64,000 nt of DNA from NCEH01 sp002257205. Lineage in GTDB: Bacteria; Pseudomonadota; Alphaproteobacteria; Rhizobiales; Xanthobacteraceae. A program made the position numbers and the translations under genes. Where the stretch lies: the NCBI RefSeq assembly GCF_043195105.1, contig NZ_JBAFWO010000007.1, one strand, 5' to 3'. Under the pieces are notes generated by a model that saw nothing but the letters and a program-made list of their open reading frames with translations, searched no databases and had not been told where the DNA came from. The first letter of the stretch is position 1. The number at the start of each line of letters is the position of its first letter. This document shows positions 59,051 through 64,000 of the stretch, piece by piece.

Positions 59051-59467
59051 ATGTCCTTTGAAACCGTCTTCACCGCCACCGCCGTTTCCCACGGGGGCCG
59101 TCGCGGCCATAGCGAAACCACCGACGGCTCGGTGAAGGCCGACCTCGCCATGCCCAAGGACGGCGTGCTGGAACCCGGCAAGACCACGCCGGAACATCTG
59201 TTCGCCGCCGGCTATGCGGCCTGTTTCGGCGGCGCGCTCGAAGCCGTGTCCAAGGCCAAGGGCGTGGATGCGCGCGGCGCGGAAGTCACGATTGCCGTGA
59301 GCTTCGGCAAGGTGGAAGGCGGCTTCGGCCTCGCCGCCCGGATCACCGGCAAGGTGCCCGGCAAGAGCGCGGCCGAGGTGCTCGACCTGCTGGAGGCGGC
59401 CCACAAGGTGTGCCCCTATTCCAAGGCCGTGCGCGGCAACATCGAGGTGGAACTCGCCGCCGCCTGA
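59051..59467 (+). CDS. ohr: Organic hydroperoxide resistance protein (Ohr/OsmC)
   Basis: A 138-residue thiol peroxidase that reduces organic hydroperoxides with lipoyl or dithiol partners. Cys58 in AAGYAACFGGAL and Cys121 in HKVCPYSKA are the peroxidatic and resolving cysteines. The N-terminal VSHGGRRGHSETTDG is the Ohr subtype signature. The start at 59051 follows AGAGGAAG; the frame is open upstream but without family match. No OhrR regulator is adjacent. Its 3' flank holds the second parS module. Confidence 0.95.
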   Translation: MSFETVFTATAVSHGGRRGHSETTDGSVKADLAMPKDGVLEPGKTTPEHLFAAGYAACFGGALEAVSKAKGVDARGAEVTIAVSFGKVEGGFGLAARITGKVPGKSAAEVLDLLEAAHKVCPYSKAVRGNIEVELAAA

Positions 59468-59555
59468 TCCCCGGCGCGGGTGCGGGGCCCGCGCTCCGCA
59501 TCCGCCCGCCGCGCTGGTTCGCCGTGCCCGCGCGCAGGGTGCGGATTCATCTGCG

Positions 59556-59662
59556 CCGAACGTTCGGGCGAAATGCCGGTTTTATGCCCCGCAGAGCCGC
59601 GGCGAAGCCCCACGAAACCACTGTTCGTCCGCGCTAAGCTATTGTTTCACGTGAAACATTTT
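59556..59662. repeat. Extended parS module, copy B
   Basis: The same collinear 107-bp element as 24292-24398, in the same orientation, from CCGAACGTTCGG (59556-59567) to the parS plus TTTT. By hand alignment the first 17 bases and last 22 bases are identical, the 22-base spacer is poorly conserved (10/22), and the middle 46 bases match at 39. It lies between the 3' ends of ohr and murD. Confidence 0.85.
59643..59658. other. parS centromere site B
   Basis: A second perfect TGTTTCACGTGAAACA, 31 bases past the murD stop and 35,264 bases from site A. Multiple parS sites clustered near the origin are normal for ParABS. Confidence 0.93.
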
Positions 59663-59689
59663 AGCGCGGCCGGAGCTTTGGACCGCGCT

Positions 59690-61093
59690 TTAACCCTTGG
59701 CGGCGATGCCCGGCAAGGCGTGCACCAGGGCGCGGAAGGCGTCTCCGCGCACCTCGAAATTGGGATATTGGTCGAAGCTGGCGCAGGCCGGAGAGAGCAG
59801 GACCACCGCATCCTCAAGGCCCGAGGCCGCCGCATCCCGCGCCGCCGCCGCAACCGCCGCATCGAGGGTTCCGACCTCCACATGCGGTACCTTTTCGCCC
59901 AATGTCGCGGCGAAGGCAGGCGCCGCCTCGCCGATCAGATAGGCCTTGCGCACCCGGTCGAAGAACGGCGCGAGCGGTTCGATTCCGCCCGCCTTCGCCT
60001 TGCCGCCGGCGATCCAGAACACGTTGTGAAAGCTCAGCAATGCCCGCTCCGTGGCGTCGGCATTGGTGGCCTTGCTGTCGTTGACGAACAGCACGTTTCC
60101 AAGCTGCCCCACCTCTTCCATGCGATGGGCAAGGCCGGGAAAGCGCCGCATGCCGATGGCGATCACCTCCGGCGCGAGGCCGATGGCGCGGGCGCAGGCA
60201 TAGGCGGCCGCCGCATTCTGCGCATTGTGCGCGCCGCGCAAGGAGCCGATGCCGGCGAGCGAAAGCCGCTCGCGCTCGACCCCGCCTTGGCTCCAGACGA
60301 TGTCGGACCCGTCGCGCCAGATGCCGTCGGCAAGGGGCCGCTCCACCGAAATGCGCACCACATGGATGCCGGCCTGCTCGGCCCGCTCCGCGATGGCGGC
60401 GGAGAACTCATCATCCACGCCGACCACGGCGGTGCCGCCCTGTTCCACCCCGGCGATCAGCCGTTCCTTGACCGCGCCATACTGCTCAAGGCTTCCGTGG
60501 CGATCCAGATGGTCCGGCGTCAGGTTCAGATGCACCCCGACGGAGGGGTCGAGGGAGGGGGTAAGGTCGATCTGGTAGGAGGAGCATTCCACCACATGCA
60601 CCCGCGCCACCCCCTTGGGCGGGGCGAGCGAAAGGATGGCGGTGCCGATATTGCCGCCCATCTGCACATCGCGTCCGCCCACCGCCAGCAGATGGGAGAT
60701 CAGCGCCGTGGTGGTGGATTTGCCGTTGGTACCGGTGATGGCGACGAACGGGGAATGGCGCGCGATGGCCCGCCGCTCGCGGCAGAACAATTCGATGTCG
60801 CCGATCACCTCCACGCCCGCCGCCTTGGCCAAGTCCACCGACCAATGGGGCGCGGGATGGGTGAGCGGCACGCCGGGGGAGAGCACCAGAGCCGAAAGGC
60901 CGGACCAGTCGACGGCATGCAGATCCTGCACCGGAATGCCGTGCGCGGCCGCCTTCTCGCGGCCCGCCGCGCCGTCGTCCCAGGCGATGACGCGGGCGCC
61001 GCCCTCCAGCAGCGCAAGCGCGGTGGCGAGGCCGGAGCCGCCGAGCCCGAGCACGGCGACGCTGCGATCCTTGAAACAGGTAACGGGAATCAT
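59690..61093 (-). CDS. murD: UDP-N-acetylmuramoyl-L-alanine--D-glutamate ligase
   Basis: A 467-residue Mur ligase adding D-glutamate to the peptidoglycan precursor. The ATP loop is ITGTNGKSTTTALISHLL near residue 118; LGLGGSGLATALALLEGG opens the UDP-binding domain; LTPDHLDRHGSLEQY and FVNDSKATNADATERAL are the central and C-terminal Mur motifs. Length is normal. It follows mraY by 108 bases in the dcw cluster. Its 3' end faces ohr across the parS module. Confidence 0.97.
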   Translation of the reverse strand: MIPVTCFKDRSVAVLGLGGSGLATALALLEGGARVIAWDDGAAGREKAAAHGIPVQDLHAVDWSGLSALVLSPGVPLTHPAPHWSVDLAKAAGVEVIGDIELFCRERRAIARHSPFVAITGTNGKSTTTALISHLLAVGGRDVQMGGNIGTAILSLAPPKGVARVHVVECSSYQIDLTPSLDPSVGVHLNLTPDHLDRHGSLEQYGAVKERLIAGVEQGGTAVVGVDDEFSAAIAERAEQAGIHVVRISVERPLADGIWRDGSDIVWSQGGVERERLSLAGIGSLRGAHNAQNAAAAYACARAIGLAPEVIAIGMRRFPGLAHRMEEVGQLGNVLFVNDSKATNADATERALLSFHNVFWIAGGKAKAGGIEPLAPFFDRVRKAYLIGEAAPAFAATLGEKVPHVEVGTLDAAVAAAARDAAASGLEDAVVLLSPACASFDQYPNFEVRGDAFRALVHALPGIAAKG

Positions 61094-61201
61094 GGAAGGG
61101 CAACCTGACGAAAACGTGCCGTCAGCACTAGACCCCGGCAGCCCGCGAGGGAAGCCGCCGAGATGACGCGCCGGCTCATTGCCGCGCGTTTTGCATGCGC
61201 C

Positions 61202-62284
61202 TCAGCGCAGCTTGAGGGTGGCGAGGCCGAGCAGGGCGAGCACCACGGCGACGATCCAGAAGCGGATCACCACCTGGGATTCGGTCCAGCCCAATTGCTC
61301 GAAATGATGGTGGATGGGCGCCATGCGGAACACCCTCTTGCCCGTGAGGCGAAACGAAATCACCTGCACGATCACCGAGATCGCCTCCAGCACGAACAGC
61401 CCGCCGATCACCGCCAGCACGATTTCATGCTTGGTCGCCACCGCCACCGTTCCGAGCAGGCCGCCCAGCGCCAGCGAGCCGGTGTCGCCCATGAAGATCT
61501 GCGCGGGCGGCGCATTGAACCACAGGAAGCCCAGCCCCGCCCCGATGATGGCTCCGCAGATCACCGCCAGTTCGCCGACGCCGGCGACATAATGGATCTG
61601 CAGATAATCCGCGAACAGCACGTTGCCGGAGAGATAGGCGATGACGCCGAACGAGCCGGCGGCAATCATCACCGGCACGATGGCCAGTCCATCGAGCCCG
61701 TCGGTCAGGTTCACCGCATTGCCGGCGGCGACGATCACGAAGCCGCCGAACAGCACGAAAAACCAGCCGAGATCCAGCAGCAGGTCCTTGAAGAAGGGGA
61801 AGGCGACCGACGTCGAGAGCCCGGACTTGCCGGCATGGACGATGGCGATCACCGCCAGCCCGCCGATCAGCGCCTCGGCCGCGAGCCGCGCCTTGCCGGA
61901 AAAGCCGGCGTGGGTCTGCTTGGTGACTTTGAGATAATCATCATAAAAGCCGATCACCCCGAACCCCGCCGTCACCGCCAGCACCGCCCAGACATAGGGA
62001 TTGGAGAGGTTCGCCCACAAAAGCACGGCGACCATCAGGCCGGAGAGGATCATCAGCCCGCCCATGGTGGGCGTGCCTTTCTTGAGCAGATGGGATTGCG
62101 GCCCGTCGGAGCGGATCGGCTGCCCCTTGCCCTGCTTGAGGCGCAAGGTGGAGATGATGGACGGCCCGAACAGGAACACGAACAGCAGCGCCGTCACGAT
62201 CGCCCCGCCGGTGCGGAAGGTGATGTAGCGGAAGACGTTCAGGCCGGGGAAGAGGTCGTGCAGCTGCGAGAGCCATTGAAGCAT
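61202..62284 (-). CDS. mraY: Phospho-N-acetylmuramoyl-pentapeptide transferase
   Basis: A 360-residue, ten-helix membrane enzyme making lipid I from UDP-MurNAc-pentapeptide and undecaprenyl phosphate. The catalytic and Mg-binding residues lie in GFYDDYLKV (about residue 117), NAVNLTDGLDGLAIVP (about residue 188) and MGDTGSLALGG (about residue 260); MAPIHHHFEQLGW is the His-rich loop. It starts 4 bases after murF. Confidence 0.98.
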   Translation of the reverse strand: MLQWLSQLHDLFPGLNVFRYITFRTGGAIVTALLFVFLFGPSIISTLRLKQGKGQPIRSDGPQSHLLKKGTPTMGGLMILSGLMVAVLLWANLSNPYVWAVLAVTAGFGVIGFYDDYLKVTKQTHAGFSGKARLAAEALIGGLAVIAIVHAGKSGLSTSVAFPFFKDLLLDLGWFFVLFGGFVIVAAGNAVNLTDGLDGLAIVPVMIAAGSFGVIAYLSGNVLFADYLQIHYVAGVGELAVICGAIIGAGLGFLWFNAPPAQIFMGDTGSLALGGLLGTVAVATKHEIVLAVIGGLFVLEAISVIVQVISFRLTGKRVFRMAPIHHHFEQLGWTESQVVIRFWIVAVVLALLGLATLKLR

Positions 62285-62288
62285 TTAA

Positions 62289-63737
62289 CTATCCTTCGAG
62301 CAGCGCCTCGTCGGGCGTGCGGAAGCGTTCGGCCAGGGATTTCACCAGCGGCCCCATGCGGCTGCCGTTGGATCCCTTGACCATCAACGTGTCGCCGGAG
62401 CGGATGGCGGAAGACAGGAGCTTGGTCAAGGCCTCGGCGTTCGGCGCATAGCCGCCCCGCATATTCGAGGGGAGTGCGCCCCACAATTCGTGCATCAGCG
62501 GACCGGAGGCGAAGACAAGGTCGATGCCGGCCGCGCGCAACGGCGCGACAAGCTCGCGATGATGGCGCGGGCCGTCGGTGCCCAGCTCCAGCATGTCCCC
62601 GAGCACTGCGATGCGCCGGCCGCGCGGCCCCACCGGGGTGCGGCTCAGCACGTCGATGGCGGCGCGCATGGAGGCGGGATTGGCGTTGTAGCTTTCGTCC
62701 AGCAGCGTCGCGGTGCCGCCGGCGACCGCCAGCTCGATGGGCACGCCGCGCCCCGGCGGCGGCTTGAGGGCCGAGAGGGCGAGCGCGGCCAGCGCGAGGT
62801 CCGCCCCCAGCAGCTTCACCGCCGCAAGCACGGCCAGGACGTTCTGGATGATGTGTCGGCCGGGCGTACCCACCTTCAGCGTCAGCCGGGTGCCCAGCAC
62901 GTCGGCCACCAGCGTGGAGCAGGTCGCCTTCAGGCACATGTCCACCAGGCGGACGTCGGCGCCCGCATCGGCGCCGAAGGTCACGATGCGGGCGACCCCC
63001 TTGGCCTGCGCGGCCGCCTTCAGGCGGGCGAACTGGGGATTGTCGATATTCAGCACCACCGCGCCGCCGGCCTCCAGCCCGTTGAAAATCTCCGCCTTGG
63101 CGTCGGCGATCTCCTCGATGCTGGAGAATTGGGCGATGTGCACCGGCTCCACCGTGGTGATGATCGCCACCTGCGGGCGCACCAGGCGCACCAGCGGGGT
63201 GATCTCGCCGGGATGGTTCATGCCGATCTCGAACACGCCATAGCGCGCCTCGCGGGGCAGGCGGGCGAGCGAGAGCGGCACGCCCCAATGATTGTTGTAG
63301 GAGGCGGCGGAGGCGTGGGTCGGGCCGTCGGCGCTGAGCGCGAGGCGCAGGGCTTCCTTGGTGGTGGTCTTGCCCACCGAGCCGGTAACCGCGACGATGC
63401 CGGCCTGCGAACGGGCACGGGCCGCAACGGCGGTGGCGCGCAGCGCCTCCAGCACGTCGTCCACCAGCAGCAGCGGCGCATCGGGAGCGAACGCACCGGA
63501 AGCGAGCGCCTGGGCCCTGTCGCGCGCGACCACGGCGAGGGCGGCGCCATTCTCCAGCGCCCGGCCGACATAGGCATGGCCGTCGCTGTTATCGCCGGTG
63601 ATGGCGAAAAAGGCATCGCCGGGGGCGAGCGTGCGTGTGTCGATGGACAGGCCGGTCACGCCCGCGGGGGCTCCGCGCACGGCGCCGCCGGTGGCCGAAA
63701 CCAGTTCGTCCAGGCTGTACAGCTGCGACACGCTCAT
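62289..63737 (-). CDS. murF: UDP-N-acetylmuramoyl-tripeptide--D-alanyl-D-alanine ligase
   Basis: A 482-residue Mur ligase adding D-Ala-D-Ala. The ATP loop is VTGSVGKTTTKEAL near residue 117; the central block NNHWGVPLSLARLP, then FEIGMNHPGEI, and the C-terminal DESYNANPASMRAAIDVL are all diagnostic. It overlaps murE by 4 bases and precedes mraY by 4. Confidence 0.97.
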   Translation of the reverse strand: MSVSQLYSLDELVSATGGAVRGAPAGVTGLSIDTRTLAPGDAFFAITGDNSDGHAYVGRALENGAALAVVARDRAQALASGAFAPDAPLLLVDDVLEALRATAVAARARSQAGIVAVTGSVGKTTTKEALRLALSADGPTHASAASYNNHWGVPLSLARLPREARYGVFEIGMNHPGEITPLVRLVRPQVAIITTVEPVHIAQFSSIEEIADAKAEIFNGLEAGGAVVLNIDNPQFARLKAAAQAKGVARIVTFGADAGADVRLVDMCLKATCSTLVADVLGTRLTLKVGTPGRHIIQNVLAVLAAVKLLGADLALAALALSALKPPPGRGVPIELAVAGGTATLLDESYNANPASMRAAIDVLSRTPVGPRGRRIAVLGDMLELGTDGPRHHRELVAPLRAAGIDLVFASGPLMHELWGALPSNMRGGYAPNAEALTKLLSSAIRSGDTLMVKGSNGSRMGPLVKSLAERFRTPDEALLEG

Positions 63738-64000
63738 GCGCCCATCTCCCCCATTGCGGCGAGCACCGCCCCTTTGTCCGAGAACGGAAGGGTTCGATCG
63801 CCCACGATCTGGCCGGTTTCGTGACCCTTGCCCGCGACAACCAGAGCATCTCCAGGTTGAAGCATCGTGACCGCAGCGCGGATCGCTTCCGCGCGATCGC
63901 CGATGTCCACAGCATCGGGGGCGGCGGCGCGGATCTCCGCGCGGATGGCGGCCGGCACCTCGCTGCGGGGATTGTCGTCGGTGATGATGACGATATCGGC
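63734..64000 (-). CDS. murE: UDP-N-acetylmuramoyl-tripeptide synthetase (meso-DAP adding), 3' part
   Basis: Only the last 88 codons lie in the window; the gene continues past its right edge. ITDDNPRSE near the edge contains the DNPR motif that selects meso-diaminopimelate. GDALVVAGKGHETGQ near the C-terminus is the invariant MurE tail. Gram-negative type peptidoglycan is therefore indicated. It overlaps murF by 4 bases (ATGA). Confidence 0.95.
   Translation of the reverse strand, partial: ADIVIITDDNPRSEVPAAIRAEIRAAAPDAVDIGDRAEAIRAAVTMLQPGDALVVAGKGHETGQIVGDRTLPFSDKGAVLAAMGEMGA

Overview
The window is GC-rich alphaproteobacterial chromosome, most likely Hyphomicrobiales and possibly Xanthobacteraceae; the family is inference from gene content. 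Pointers are an sdhCDAB operon of alphaproteobacterial type, a mesaconyl-CoA hydratase of the ethylmalonyl-CoA pathway, an OxlT-type oxalate/formate exchanger, an rpsA-sppA-ihfB-lapA order, an aminotransferase-ftsK-lolA-xth cluster and a murE-murF-mraY-murD block whose MurE carries the DNPR motif for meso-diaminopimelate. No rRNA, tRNA, CRISPR array, transposase or prophage was recognised.

Layout. 0-5.8 kb: CHAD protein, a catecholate-type TonB receptor with its PiuC/YbiX partner (separated by a terminator) and an LtrA-family membrane protein. 5.8-10.3 kb: a sugar-acid operon (XylD-like dehydratase, GNAT, 2-keto-3-deoxy-sugar-acid type SDR, DenD-like dehydrogenase). 10.3-12.6 kb: a low-molecular-weight phosphatase homologue lacking its P-loop arginine, divergent from a histone H1-like Lys/Ala/Pro protein. 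12.7-16.3 kb: sdhCDAB. 16.6-20.3 kb: OmpW porin (with an FNR/FixK-like box), an LpqC-type esterase and OxlT. 20.3-24.2 kb: an AT-rich island with a DUF1796 gene, a short decayed copy of mesaconyl-CoA hydratase sequence, the intact hydratase and a CDF-like protein. 24.4-29.4 kb: a ubiD - ABC transporter - TIGR02444 - ubiX operon with a MarR regulator. 29.6-37.1 kb: SNase-like protein, M48 protease, rpsA, alpha-carbonic anhydrase, sppA, ihfB, lapA. 37.2-45.0 kb: cysTW without cysA or a binding protein, asd, a CoA-transferase, a DUF429 protein, a malyl-CoA thioesterase-like enzyme, a DJ-1/PfpI protein, DUF1737. 45.6-49.3 kb: a large autotransporter. 49.5-64 kb: xth, lolA, ftsK, aminotransferase, serine hydrolase, ribF, HAD phosphatase, ohr and the mur genes.

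The most notable signal is non-coding. Two perfect copies of the canonical parS palindrome TGTTTCACGTGAAACA lie 35 kb apart, each at the right end of the same collinear 107-bp module (88/107 identical by hand alignment) that begins with a second perfect palindrome, CCGAACGTTCGG. Both copies have the same orientation and both sit in convergent gaps between gene 3' ends. This suggests an origin-proximal centromere region and an extended parS module that may bind more than ParB.

Starts were chosen from ribosome-binding sites, signal peptides and recalled family lengths. No database or structure search was run.
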